Below, one piece after another: positions 56,653-64,000 of a DNA stretch of 64,000 nt. The number at the start of each line of letters is the position of its first letter. Position 1 is the stretch's first letter. The stretch is from assembly GCA_963736715.1 (NCBI GenBank), contig CAVTQA010000045.1, positions 1 through 64,000 of the forward strand, in the 5' to 3' direction. The notes below the pieces were generated by a model that had not been told where the DNA came from, ran no database searches, and was given only the letters and a program-made list of their open reading frames with translations. This stretch comes from AP-15 sp963736715. Lineage in GTDB: Bacteria; Pseudomonadota; Alphaproteobacteria; ATCC43930; CGMCC-115725. A program made the translations under genes and the position numbers.

Positions 56653-57186
56653 CTACTTCTTCTTGCCTTCCTTGCGGCGGACGGTCTCGGTCGAATATTT
56701 GATCCCCTTGCCCTTATAGGGCTCCGGCGGACGGTAGGCGCGGATCTCGGCCGCGATCTGGCCGACCCGTTGGCGGTCGGCGCCGCTGACGTTGATCAGG
56801 GTCGGCCTCTCGCAGACGATCTTGACGTCGCTGGGAATCGGATACGCGATCTCGTGACTGTAGCCGAGCTGCAGATTGAGCGTGTTGCCCTGCACCGCGG
56901 CGCGGTAGCCGACGCCATTGATTTCCAGCGTGACCGAAAACCCTTTCGCCACTCCGGTGATCATGTTGTTCACCAATGCCCGGGTCGTACCCCACATCGC
57001 TCGGGCATGTTTCGTGTCGCTCTTCGGCGCGATCGTGACCGCGCCATCGGCGATGGCGGCGGTGACCTCGTTGCTGACGACGAGCCGCAACGTGCCGAGA
57101 CTGCCCTTGGCACTCAGGATCTGTCCCGACATCTGCACCTCGACCCCGCTCGGCACTGCGACGGGATGTTTGCCAACACGCGACAT
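56653..57186 (-). CDS. rplF: Ribosomal protein uL6
   Basis: 177 residues. Two repeated L6 domains; the final PPEPYKGKGIKYSTETVRRK EGKKK signature is intact. Eight bp after rpsH. Confidence 0.97.
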   Translation of the reverse strand: MSRVGKHPVAVPSGVEVQMSGQILSAKGSLGTLRLVVSNEVTAAIADGAVTIAPKSDTKHARAMWGTTRALVNNMITGVAKGFSVTLEINGVGYRAAVQGNTLNLQLGYSHEIAYPIPSDVKIVCERPTLINVSGADRQRVGQIAAEIRAYRPPEPYKGKGIKYSTETVRRKEGKKK

Positions 57187-57194
57187 TGCGAACC

Positions 57195-57593
57195 TCAGAA
57201 CACGCGGCAGAGGACCTCGCCGCCGACTTTTGCGGCGCGGGCCTCGTTGTCCGACATGACCCCTCGCGGGGTCGAGAGAATGGATATGCCGAGCCCGTTA
57301 TAGCTGCGCGGCAAGTCGATGATACGCGAATAAATGCGCCGGCCCGGCTTCGAGATGCGCGAAATCTCCCGAATTACGGGCTCGCCATCGACGTATTTGA
57401 GCTCGATGCGCAGTTCCGAGACGCCGGGACGAATATTTTCGCGGGTAAAGCCGCGGATGTATCCCTCGCGCTTCAGCACTTCGAGCACATTGGCACGGAT
57501 CTTCGAGGCGGGAGAGGCGACGATGGCCTGCCGCGCCCGCTGCCCGTTGCGTATCCGAGTCAGCATGTCTCCGAGGGGATCGCTCATCGTCAT
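57195..57593 (-). CDS. rpsH: Ribosomal protein uS8
   Basis: 132 residues. DPLGDMLTRIRNGQRARQAI start and STPRGVMSDNEARAAKVGGE VLCRVF end are typical S8. S8 is the usual translational repressor of spc-type operons in enterobacteria; whether it acts here is not known from sequence. Confidence 0.97.
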   Translation of the reverse strand: MTMSDPLGDMLTRIRNGQRARQAIVASPASKIRANVLEVLKREGYIRGFTRENIRPGVSELRIELKYVDGEPVIREISRISKPGRRIYSRIIDLPRSYNGLGISILSTPRGVMSDNEARAAKVGGEVLCRVF

Positions 57594-57608
57594 CGGCCGC
57601 GCTCCCGC

Positions 57609-57914
57609 TTACCAGCTCGACTTGACCATGCCCGGGATCAGCCCGGCGGAGGCGAGCTCCCGTAGAGCAATTCGCGACAGCTTGAATTTCCGGTAATATC
57701 CGCGCGGGCGACCCGTCAAGGAGCAGCGGTTGCGAACCCGGGTTTCGGAAGCGTTGCGCGGCAATTGGGCCAACTTCAGCTGTGCCGCAAACCTGTCCTC
57801 GGGAGGCGCTGTGCGGTCGATCGCGACCTCTTTCAGCCTTGCCCGCCGAACGGCAACGCTTTTGGCGAGCTTGATCCGCCTGGCGTTTTTCTCGATGGAG
57901 CTCTTTTTTGCCAC
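57609..57914 (-). CDS. rpsN: Ribosomal protein uS14
   Basis: 101 residues, the zinc-free long form (no CxxC pairs), with RCSLTGRPRGYYRKFKLSRI ALRE. A 15-bp gap to rpsH. Confidence 0.97.
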   Translation of the reverse strand: MAKKSSIEKNARRIKLAKSVAVRRARLKEVAIDRTAPPEDRFAAQLKLAQLPRNASETRVRNRCSLTGRPRGYYRKFKLSRIALRELASAGLIPGMVKSSW

Positions 57915-57934
57915 CTAGCTAGACCTCCGAGTTT

Positions 57935-58480
57935 TCAATTGGCAAAGGGCATATCGAAGGCCTTGAGGAGCGCCTTGGCCTCTACATCGGTCTTTGCGGT
58001 CGTCACGATGACGACATCCATGCCGCGCGTCGCATCGACCCGGTCGTAGTCGATTTCTGGGAAAACGAGCTGCTCCTTGAGGCCGAGGGCAAAATTGCCC
58101 CGTCCGTCGAAACTCCTGCCCGGTATGCCGCGAAAATCGCGAACACGCGGCAGAGCCACGGTGATCAGGCGATCGAGGAACTCGTACATCCGCTCGCGGC
58201 GCAACGTCACCTTGCACCCGATCGGCATGCCCTGACGCAGCTTGAAAGTTGCGATCGAACGCTTCGCCTTGGTGACGACCGGATGCTGGCCCGTGATTGC
58301 GGTCAAGTCGGCGGCTGCCGCCTCCGCTTTCTTGCTGTCCTGCACCGCCTCGCCGACACCCATATTGACCACGATCTTTTCCAGTCGCGGCACTTGCATG
58401 GGGTTCTTGTACCCGAACTCCTGCATCAGCGCCGGGCGGACGGTCGTCTCATACTGTTCGTGCAGGCGCGCCCTGGCCAT
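57935..58480 (-). CDS. rplE: Ribosomal protein uL5
   Basis: 181 residues. IVVNMGVGEAVQDSKKAE, ALPRVRDFRGIPGRSFDGRG NF and VFPEIDYDRVDATRGMDVVI V are family signatures. The start at 58480 lies 4 bp after rplX; the open frame goes further but overlaps rplX. Confidence 0.97.
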   Translation of the reverse strand: MARARLHEQYETTVRPALMQEFGYKNPMQVPRLEKIVVNMGVGEAVQDSKKAEAAAADLTAITGQHPVVTKAKRSIATFKLRQGMPIGCKVTLRRERMYEFLDRLITVALPRVRDFRGIPGRSFDGRGNFALGLKEQLVFPEIDYDRVDATRGMDVVIVTTAKTDVEAKALLKAFDMPFAN

Positions 58481-58484
58481 CCCT

Positions 58485-58805
58485 TCACCTGTCGATGACT
58501 TCGCCCGAGCGGCGGGCGAACCGGACCTTGCGGCCATCCGCGAGAACCTTGTACCCCACCCGCGTCGGTTTGCGTGACTGCGGGTCGACATGCGCGACGT
58601 TCGAAATGTGGATCGTCAACTCCTTCTCGACGATACCGCCGGGCTCGCCCATGCGCGGCCGGGTATGCCGTTTGGCGACGTGCACCCCCTGAACGATGAC
58701 CCGACCCTCGCCGGGGAAAACACGCAAGACCTCGCCGGTCCTGCCCTTGTCGCGGCCGCTTACGACGACGACGCTGTCGCCCTTCTTGATCTTCAGTTTC
58801 GGCAT
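58485..58805 (-). CDS. rplX: Ribosomal protein uL24
   Basis: 106 residues. KIKKGDSVVVVSGRDKGRTG EVLRVFP KOW motif and PGGIVEKELTIHISNVAHVD. Standard length and place. Confidence 0.97.
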   Translation of the reverse strand: MPKLKIKKGDSVVVVSGRDKGRTGEVLRVFPGEGRVIVQGVHVAKRHTRPRMGEPGGIVEKELTIHISNVAHVDPQSRKPTRVGYKVLADGRKVRFARRSGEVIDR

Positions 58806-58832
58806 CTTCCCGCTCCGCCCGCGCCGCGCCCC

Positions 58833-59201
58833 TCAGAGGACCTCGGGTGCCAACGACACGATCTTCATGAAGCGGCGCGCCCGCAATTCGCGGGTCACCG
58901 GACCAAAGATGCGAGTCCCGATGGGCTCGTTTTGATTGGTGATCAGCACCGCGGCGTTGCGGTCGAAGCGGATGGCGCTGCCGTCGGTGCGGCGGATCTC
59001 CTTTGCCGTACGTACGATGACCGCGCGATGCACATCGCCCTTCTTGACCCGGCCGCGCGGGATTGCCTCCTTGACCGAGACGATGATCACGTCGCCGATC
59101 GTCGCGGTCTTGCGTTTCGAGCCGCCCAGCACTTTGATGCATTGTACCCGGCGCGCGCCGGAATTGTCGGCGACGTCGAGATTTGTCTGCATCTGGATCA
59201 T
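58833..59201 (-). CDS. rplN: Ribosomal protein uL14
   Basis: 122 residues. MIQMQTNLDVADNSGARRVQ CIKVLGGS start and FGPVTRELRARRFMKIVSLA PEVL end. Starts within the last 4 bp of rpsQ. Confidence 0.97.
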   Translation of the reverse strand: MIQMQTNLDVADNSGARRVQCIKVLGGSKRKTATIGDVIIVSVKEAIPRGRVKKGDVHRAVIVRTAKEIRRTDGSAIRFDRNAAVLITNQNEPIGTRIFGPVTRELRARRFMKIVSLAPEVL

Positions 59202-59560
59202 GCTGCACCTTCCGCGGGCTCAGCGGTTTCGATGCCGGTATCCGTCGGTTCGAGTTCCGTCACATCGGCGGGGGCCGCAACCGGCTCGGCGGTCCTAGGA
59301 GTGGAGCGGCGGCCCGGCGCTGCATCTGGCGGGCCGCCGATGACGACCCAGCATTTGCGCTTGGAGATCGGACGACTCTCCTCGATCCGCACGACATCGC
59401 CGGAGCGGTAGCTGTTGTTCTCGTCATGCGCCGCATATTTCTTCGAATGCGTGACGAATTTCTTGTAAATGGGGTGCATCACGCGGCGCTCGACCCGAAC
59501 GATCACCGTCTTGTCGCAAGCGTCGCTGACGACCACACCCTGCAGGACGCGCTTCGACAT
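59198..59560 (-). CDS. rpsQ: Ribosomal protein uS17 with C-terminal extension
   Basis: 120 residues against ~80-90 usual. The S17 core (VLQGVVVSDACDKTVIVRVE, then YKKFVTHSKKYAAHDENNSY and VVRIEESRPISKRKCWVV) ends near residue 75. After that comes ~45 residues of Pro/Ala/Glu/Thr (PVAAPADVTELEPTDTGIET and so on) with no known domain. The extension overlaps rplN by 4 bp. It is either a disordered tail or the product of a loss of the original stop. Confidence 0.94.
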   Translation of the reverse strand: MSKRVLQGVVVSDACDKTVIVRVERRVMHPIYKKFVTHSKKYAAHDENNSYRSGDVVRIEESRPISKRKCWVVIGGPPDAAPGRRSTPRTAEPVAAPADVTELEPTDTGIETAEPAEGAA

Positions 59561-59769
59561 TACACCTTTCCCTCGAGCGTGGCGCGGCGCCGTTCGCCCA
59601 GCACCGTCTTGATGCGGGCGATGCCGCGCCGTACCTGCCGAACCCTGGCGGTGTTCTCGAGCTGGCCGTTGGCTCGTTGGAAGCGCAGGTTGAAGATCTC
59701 CTTGCCGAGAACGTCGAGTTCACCCGTCAATTCGTCGTCGGTTTTGGCCCTGGCGTCGGTGGCCTTCAT
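59560..59769 (-). CDS. rpmC: Ribosomal protein uL29
   Basis: 69 residues. ELTGELDVLGKEIFNLRFQR ANGQLENTARVRQVRRGIAR IKTV is standard L29. It shares single bases with both neighbours (TGATG-type junctions). Confidence 0.96.
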   Translation of the reverse strand: MKATDARAKTDDELTGELDVLGKEIFNLRFQRANGQLENTARVRQVRRGIARIKTVLGERRRATLEGKV

Positions 59770-60191
59770 CAGGCGACCTCCTCGCCTTGGCGGGCGACGA
59801 AACGCGTTGCGATCGGCAATTTGGCGGCGGCGAGTTCGAACGCCTCACGGGCAATATCCCCCGGCACTCCATCGAGCTCGAACATGATGCGGCCCGGCTT
59901 CACTCGGCAGATCCAGAATTCCGGCGAACCCTTGCCGCTCCCCATGCGAACTTCGGCTGGCTTCTGCGACACCGGCACATCGGGGAAGATGCGGATCCAG
60001 ACCCGGCCGGCGCGGCGGATGTGGCGGGTGATTGCACGCCGTGCCGCCTCGATCTGGCGGGCCGTGATCCGCCCCGGGTCCGAGGCCTTCAGCCCATACG
60101 CGCCAAAATTCAATTCCGTCCCGCCCTTTGCCAAACCATGGACGCGACCTTTATGTGCCTTACGGTATTTGCTTCTTTTGGGAGCCAGCAT
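59769..60191 (-). CDS. rplP: Ribosomal protein uL16
   Basis: 140 residues. MLAPKRSKYRKAHKGRVHGL AKGGTELNFG start and the tRNA-contact loop SGKGSPEFWI. Six bp after rpsC. Confidence 0.97.
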   Translation of the reverse strand: MLAPKRSKYRKAHKGRVHGLAKGGTELNFGAYGLKASDPGRITARQIEAARRAITRHIRRAGRVWIRIFPDVPVSQKPAEVRMGSGKGSPEFWICRVKPGRIMFELDGVPGDIAREAFELAAAKLPIATRFVARQGEEVA

Positions 60192-60197
60192 GATCCG

Positions 60198-60905
60198 TTA
60201 CCCCAGCGCTTCGCGCCGGCCGCGTTCATGGCTCGCCGGTGGTCCTTCGTTCAGCCGCTTGTCTTGCGCCATCGGATCATGAGCGAGAATCTCGCCCTTA
60301 AAGACCCACACCTTCACACCGCACACGCCATAGGTCGTCTTGGCGGTGCCGTAGCCGAAATCGACATCGGCGCGCAATGTATGCAGCGGCACCCGACCTT
60401 CCCGATACCATTCCATGCGGGCGATCTCGGCTCCGCCTAGCCGGCCCGAGCAATTGATCCGGATCCCTTGCGCGCCGAGCCGCATCGCCGACTGCACGGC
60501 CCGCTTCATCGCCCGGCGAAAAGCGACGCGGCGTTCCAGTTGTTGTGCGATGCTGTCGGCGACCAGCTTCGCATCAATTTCCGGTTTGCGGATCTCGACG
60601 ATGTTGAGGCTGACTTCGCTATTGGTAACCTTGGCGATATCGGTGCGCAGCTTTTCGATATCGACTCCCTTTTTCCCGATCACCACGCCGGGCCGGGCCG
60701 AATGCAACGTGATCCTCGTGCGCCGCGCGGCGCGCTCGATCACGACGCGGGAGAGGCCCGCTTGGCTCAGGCGCCGCTGCAGGAACTTGCGCAGCCCGAG
60801 GTCATCGAGCAGCAAATTGCCGTATTCCTTGCGTGCGAACCAGCGCGAGTCCCAGGTTCGGTTGATGCCGAGCCGAAGCCCGATCGGATTGACCTTCTGC
60901 CCCAT
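60198..60905 (-). CDS. rpsC: Ribosomal protein uS3
   Basis: 235 residues. Start MGQKVNPIGLRLGINRTWDS RWF, KH domain (GVVIGKKGVDIEKLRTDIAK) and GRLGGAEIARMEWYREGRVP LHTLRADVDFGY near the end. Shares a base with the rplV stop. Confidence 0.98.
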   Translation of the reverse strand: MGQKVNPIGLRLGINRTWDSRWFARKEYGNLLLDDLGLRKFLQRRLSQAGLSRVVIERAARRTRITLHSARPGVVIGKKGVDIEKLRTDIAKVTNSEVSLNIVEIRKPEIDAKLVADSIAQQLERRVAFRRAMKRAVQSAMRLGAQGIRINCSGRLGGAEIARMEWYREGRVPLHTLRADVDFGYGTAKTTYGVCGVKVWVFKGEILAHDPMAQDKRLNEGPPASHERGRREALG

Positions 60906-61288
60906 TACTCAGTCTCCTCGGCGCTCTCCCGGACGATCACGGTCAAATGCGCAAACATCTTCTCGACGCGTGCCGAGCGCCCACGGCCTCTGGTGTGGAA
61001 CCGTTTCAATACAAAAGCCCGGCCGACGGTAGCCTCCTTCACGAAAAGGCGGTCAACGTCGAGCTGGTGATTGTTTTCGGCATTGGCGATTGCCGCTTGC
61101 AGAACCTTTCGGACGTCGCGCGCGATGCGGCGCCGTGAGAAGGTCAATTCCGCGAGTGCGGCCGAGGCAGTCTTGCCACGGATCGTCTGGGCGACGAGGT
61201 TAAGCTTGCGCGGGCTTGTGCGCAGGCCCCGCATCGATGCCGCCGCCTCGGTCTCGTCGAGCCGCCGCTCAGCGGCTGGCTTCCCCAT
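60905..61288 (-). CDS. rplV: Ribosomal protein uL22
   Basis: 127 residues. LRTSPRKLNLVAQTIRGKTA and KRFHTRGRGRSARVEKMFAH LTVIV. It is 1-2 bp from rpsS. Confidence 0.97.
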   Translation of the reverse strand: MGKPAAERRLDETEAAASMRGLRTSPRKLNLVAQTIRGKTASAALAELTFSRRRIARDVRKVLQAAIANAENNHQLDVDRLFVKEATVGRAFVLKRFHTRGRGRSARVEKMFAHLTVIVRESAEETE

Positions 61289-61289
61289 C

Positions 61290-61568
61290 TCAGCTCCTTC
61301 TCGCCTTCTTGTCGCCGGCGTGGCCGTAAAACGTCCGGGTCGGCGCGAACTCGCCGAGCTTGTGGCCTATCATGTTCTCGGTGACCAGCACCGGGATGAA
61401 CTTGTGCCCGTTATAGACGCCGAAGGTGAGCCCGACGAATTGCGGAAAAATCGTCGACCGGCGCGACCAGGTGCGGATCACCTGGTTGCGGCCCGAGCCG
61501 CGCGCCTCCTCCGCTTTTTTGAGGAGATAGCCGTCGACAAACGGCCCTTTCCATACCGAGCGTGCCAA
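61290..61568 (-). CDS. rpsS: Ribosomal protein uS19
   Basis: 92 residues. MARSVWKGPFVDGYLLKKAE and RTWSRRSTIFPQFVGLTFGV YNGHKFIPV are standard S19. Confidence 0.97.
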   Translation of the reverse strand: MARSVWKGPFVDGYLLKKAEEARGSGRNQVIRTWSRRSTIFPQFVGLTFGVYNGHKFIPVLVTENMIGHKLGEFAPTRTFYGHAGDKKARRS

Positions 61569-61586
61569 GCGATTTCCTCCGTCCGG

Positions 61587-62417
61587 CTAGCGGGTCTTGT
61601 GGCGGCGGCGCACGATCAGCCGGTCCGTCGCCTTGTTGTGCCGGGTCTTCTTGCCCTTGGTCGGCTTGCCCCACGGTGTGACGGGATGCCGGCCGCCGGA
61701 GCTGCGGCCCTCGCCGCCGCCGTGCGGGTGGTCGATCGGGTTCATCGCGACGCCGCGCACCGAAGGCCGGCGGCCGAGCCAGCGGTTGCGGCCGGCCTTG
61801 CCGATCACGATGTTCTGCTGATCGGGGTTGGAGACCGCACCGATCGTCGCCCGGCATTCGGACCGCACCATGCGCAGCTCACCGGAAGAGAGGCGCAACA
61901 GCGCATAACCCTGATCGCGGCCGACAAGTTGCGCGTAAGTCCCAGCCGAGCGGGCGATCTGGCCCCCCTTGCCCGGCTTCATCTCGACGTTGTGGATGAT
62001 CGTGCCGACGGGCATGCTGCGCATCGGCATCGTGTTGCCGGGCCTCACATCGACCCGCTCGCCCGAGACCACGGTGTCGCCCGCCTTAAGCCGTTGCGGC
62101 GCCAGGATGTAGGCGAGCTCGCCGTCCCGGTAGCGGATGAGCGCAATGAAGGCGGTGCGGTTCGGGTCGTATTCGAGCCGCTCGACCGTGGCCGGCACAT
62201 CGACCTTCGACCGTTTGAAATCGACGATCCGGTAGCGACGCTTGTTACCGCCGCCGCGCCAGCGCATCGTAATGCGGCCGGTGTTGTTGCGGCCGCCCTT
62301 GCCGCGCAGCCCCTCGGTCAAGGCCTTGACCGGCTTGCCCTTCCACAATTCGCTGCGGTCGACGATGACCAGCTGTCGGCGCGACGGCGTCGTCGGATTG
62401 AATGTCTTCAGTGCCAT
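61587..62417 (-). CDS. rplB: Ribosomal protein uL2
   Basis: 276 residues. GRNNTGRITMRWRGGGNKRR YR start and the conserved C-terminal GVAMNPIDHPHGGGEGRSSG GRHPVTPWG, which carries the catalytic-centre histidine loop. Eighteen bp before rpsS. Confidence 0.98.
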   Translation of the reverse strand: MALKTFNPTTPSRRQLVIVDRSELWKGKPVKALTEGLRGKGGRNNTGRITMRWRGGGNKRRYRIVDFKRSKVDVPATVERLEYDPNRTAFIALIRYRDGELAYILAPQRLKAGDTVVSGERVDVRPGNTMPMRSMPVGTIIHNVEMKPGKGGQIARSAGTYAQLVGRDQGYALLRLSSGELRMVRSECRATIGAVSNPDQQNIVIGKAGRNRWLGRRPSVRGVAMNPIDHPHGGGEGRSSGGRHPVTPWGKPTKGKKTRHNKATDRLIVRRRHKTR

Positions 62418-62421
62418 CGCG

Positions 62422-62754
62422 TCAGATTCCTGTCGTCACGTCTATCCGCTGACCCTCACGAAGGGTCACGACCGCCTTTTTGTAGTCCGAACGCCGGCCT
62501 GGACGGCCACGAACCCGCTTCAGCTTTCCCATGACCCGGATCGTGTTCACGGCGGTCACATTGACATTGAACAACCCTTCGACGGCTGCCTTCACCTCGC
62601 GCTTGGTGGCGGTCAACGGCACGCGAAAGATAACCTGGCCGTGTTCGGATACGTTCGTCGCCTTTTCCGTGATCACGGGGCCGCGGACGATGTCGTACAT
62701 CTGCTGCCGAGTGAGCCGTGTAAGAGCAGGCGGTATGACACGAAAGCGGCTCAT
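62422..62754 (-). CDS. rplW: Ribosomal protein uL23
   Basis: 110 residues. The family core is YDIVRGPVITEKATNVSEHG QVIFRVPL and the end is DYKKAVVTLREGQRIDV. The start at 62754 overlaps rplD, giving ~18 residues before the normal first Met (residue 19, ATG at 62700); either start is possible. Confidence 0.94.
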   Translation of the reverse strand: MSRFRVIPPALTRLTRQQMYDIVRGPVITEKATNVSEHGQVIFRVPLTATKREVKAAVEGLFNVNVTAVNTIRVMGKLKRVRGRPGRRSDYKKAVVTLREGQRIDVTTGI

Positions 62755-63371
62755 TTGAGGCGCGCCTCGAGGTGCTGCACCGCATCGCGCGTCAGGACCA
62801 AAGTGTCGCGGCGCAGGATGTCGTAAACATTGGCGCCTTGCTGCGGCAGCACATCGACCCGCGGCAGGTTGCGGGCGGCTCGCATAAAGCCGTCGTCGAC
62901 TACGGGTCCATCGATGATAAGCACCAACTCCCAGCCGAGCGTCTCGAAACGCGCCCGCAACGCCTTGGTCTTGGCCTCGTCCACACGGGCCGCGTCGATC
63001 ACGACCAGCTTACCCTCGCGCTGCTTTGAGGACAGCGCCGTCTTGAGGCCTAGCTTGCGAACCTTCTTCTGCAGAGAGAATTCATGGGAGCGCACGACCG
63101 GCCCAAAGATCCTCGCACCGCCGCGAAATTGCGGCGAACGCAGGCTGCCCTGGCGCGCACGCCCCGTACCCTTCTGCTTATAGGGTTTCTTGGTGGTCCC
63201 CTGGATCTCGCTGATCCCCTTAGTCTTATGAGTCCCGGCGCGGCGTTTCGCAAGTTGCCAGTTGACGACCCGGGCGAGGATGTCGCCGCGGATCGGCAGA
63301 CCGAAAACCTCGTCGGCGAGGTCGATATCGCCGACTTCCTGGTTGTCGAGATTACGGACGGTGAGCTTCAT
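62751..63371 (-). CDS. rplD: Ribosomal protein uL4
   Basis: 206 residues. ISEIQGTTKKPYKQKGTGRA RQGSLRSPQFRGGARIFGP is the L4 loop that enters the tunnel. It overlaps rplW by 4 bp and rplC by one base. Confidence 0.97.
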   Translation of the reverse strand: MKLTVRNLDNQEVGDIDLADEVFGLPIRGDILARVVNWQLAKRRAGTHKTKGISEIQGTTKKPYKQKGTGRARQGSLRSPQFRGGARIFGPVVRSHEFSLQKKVRKLGLKTALSSKQREGKLVVIDAARVDEAKTKALRARFETLGWELVLIIDGPVVDDGFMRAARNLPRVDVLPQQGANVYDILRRDTLVLTRDAVQHLEARLK

Positions 63372-64000
63372 CAGGAGGCTACCTCCTGCGGGCTCTCAGC
63401 GGCCGCCCCTTCGCGTAAGGCTGCCGGGAACGGCAGTGCGACGGGGGCCTTGCGCTTGACCGCATCCTTGACGAGCACATAGCCGCCGGGGCTTCCGGGG
63501 ACTGACCCCTTGATCATCAAGACACCGCGCTCGGTATCGGCCGCGATCACTTCGAGGCTCTGGGTCGTCACCCGCTCGGCGCCGAGATGGCCTGCCATCT
63601 TCTTGTTCTTGAACGTTTTGCCGGGCGACTGCCGCTGGCCGGTCGAGCCGTGGCTGCGGTGCGAGACCGAGACGCCGTGGCTGGCCCGTAACCCGCCGAA
63701 ATTGTGCCGCTTCATGGCCCCGGCGAACCCCTTGCCGATGCTGGTGCCGACCACATCGACAAACTGCCCGGGCATAAAATGCGCCGCGGTGATCTCCGCA
63801 CCCACCTCCAGCAAAGCGTCTTGCGAGACACGAAACTCGGCAAGACGCGCCTTCGGCTCGACCTTGGCCTTGGCGAAATGGCCTCGTTGCGGCTTCGACA
63901 CGTTCTTAGTCTTGGCCGCACCGACGCCGAGCTGCACCGCGACGTAGCCATCCCTGTCCTCTGTGCGCACCGCGACGACCTGGCAGTTGTCGATCTTCAG
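63371..64000 (-). CDS. rplC: Ribosomal protein uL3, N-terminus outside the window
   Basis: 209 codons are visible. The frame is open to the window edge (LKIDNCQVVAVRTEDRDGYV AVQLG), matching L3 from about residue 30 onward. The first ~30 residues, including the usual MRTGLIAQKLGMT start, lie beyond. GVSVSHRSHGSTGQRQSPGK TFKNKKMAGHLG is the L3 signature. The tail ends EGAAAESPQEVAS, slightly extended. Confidence 0.96.
   Translation of the reverse strand: MKIDNCQVVAVRTEDRDGYVAVQLGVGAAKTKNVSKPQRGHFAKAKVEPKARLAEFRVSQDALLEVGAEITAAHFMPGQFVDVVGTSIGKGFAGAMKRHNFGGLRASHGVSVSHRSHGSTGQRQSPGKTFKNKKMAGHLGAERVTTQSLEVIAADTERGVLMIKGSVPGSPGGYVLVKDAVKRKAPVALPFPAALREGAAAESPQEVAS

Overview
The window is a 64 kb stretch of GC-rich chromosome from an alphaproteobacterium. 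The best guess from gene order is Rhodospirillales or Rhizobiales; the sequence alone does not fix the genus. Three things point there: a complete spc/alpha ribosomal block in the order rplC to secY-adk-rpsM-rpsK-rpoA-rplQ; a housekeeping run of uvrC-pgsA-moaD-moaE, ilvE/marR/OmpR-type two-component genes, phasin, tetR, proC, ybjN-like and ubiK; and abundant palindromic REP-type repeats built on a motif like ccgcgaaagcgggg. No rRNA, tRNA, CRISPR array or classical insertion sequence was seen.

Positions 1-5400 (+ strand) hold an accessory oxidative cluster: a cupin (open at the window edge), a VOC-fold protein, a GFA-type zinc protein, a bicovalent-flavin BBE-type oxidase, a Rieske non-haem iron oxygenase and a SnoaL-like protein. 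A decayed copy of the start of the VOC gene sits directly in front of the Rieske gene. At 5400-6550 lies a repeat-rich stretch whose centre is a small GIY-YIG nuclease gene tightly enclosed by 67-bp inverted repeats that differ at one base. From 6550 to 10075 there is a carbohydrate module: an OprB-type porin facing gluconokinase and an MFS transporter.

Positions 10491-13547 encode a YehZYX/OpuC-type osmoprotectant ABC importer whose binding protein shows an apparent frameshift after the signal peptide. A threonine aldolase-like gene, def-fmt-truA, two proteins of uncertain role, a winged-helix protein, a relic of a sigma-70 gene and a second MFS transporter follow. The minus-strand block 21077-26758 has a tiny lipoprotein, RidA, an EF-hand protein, MsrP, an EF-G-like GTPase and an aspartate-type aminotransferase. 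Next come uvrB, a pteridine-reductase-like SDR, uvrC (carrying an in-frame palindromic repeat), pgsA and a molybdenum cofactor set (mobB-moeA-moaD-moaE), which can supply the MsrP cofactor.

Positions 36230-47621 hold amino acid, regulatory, PHB-granule and ubiquinone-accessory genes, plus a small HMA-like/DUF5132/DUF445 membrane group. From 47679 to the end is the ribosomal protein superoperon, all on the minus strand. It is interrupted between adk and rpsM by a TrpB2-type enzyme, a REP element and a frameshifted nitrilase relic, and between rpmD and rplO by a double palindrome. The most unusual features are the repeat-bounded GIY-YIG cassette with a gene-less relative elsewhere in the window, and the repeat domesticated inside uvrC.
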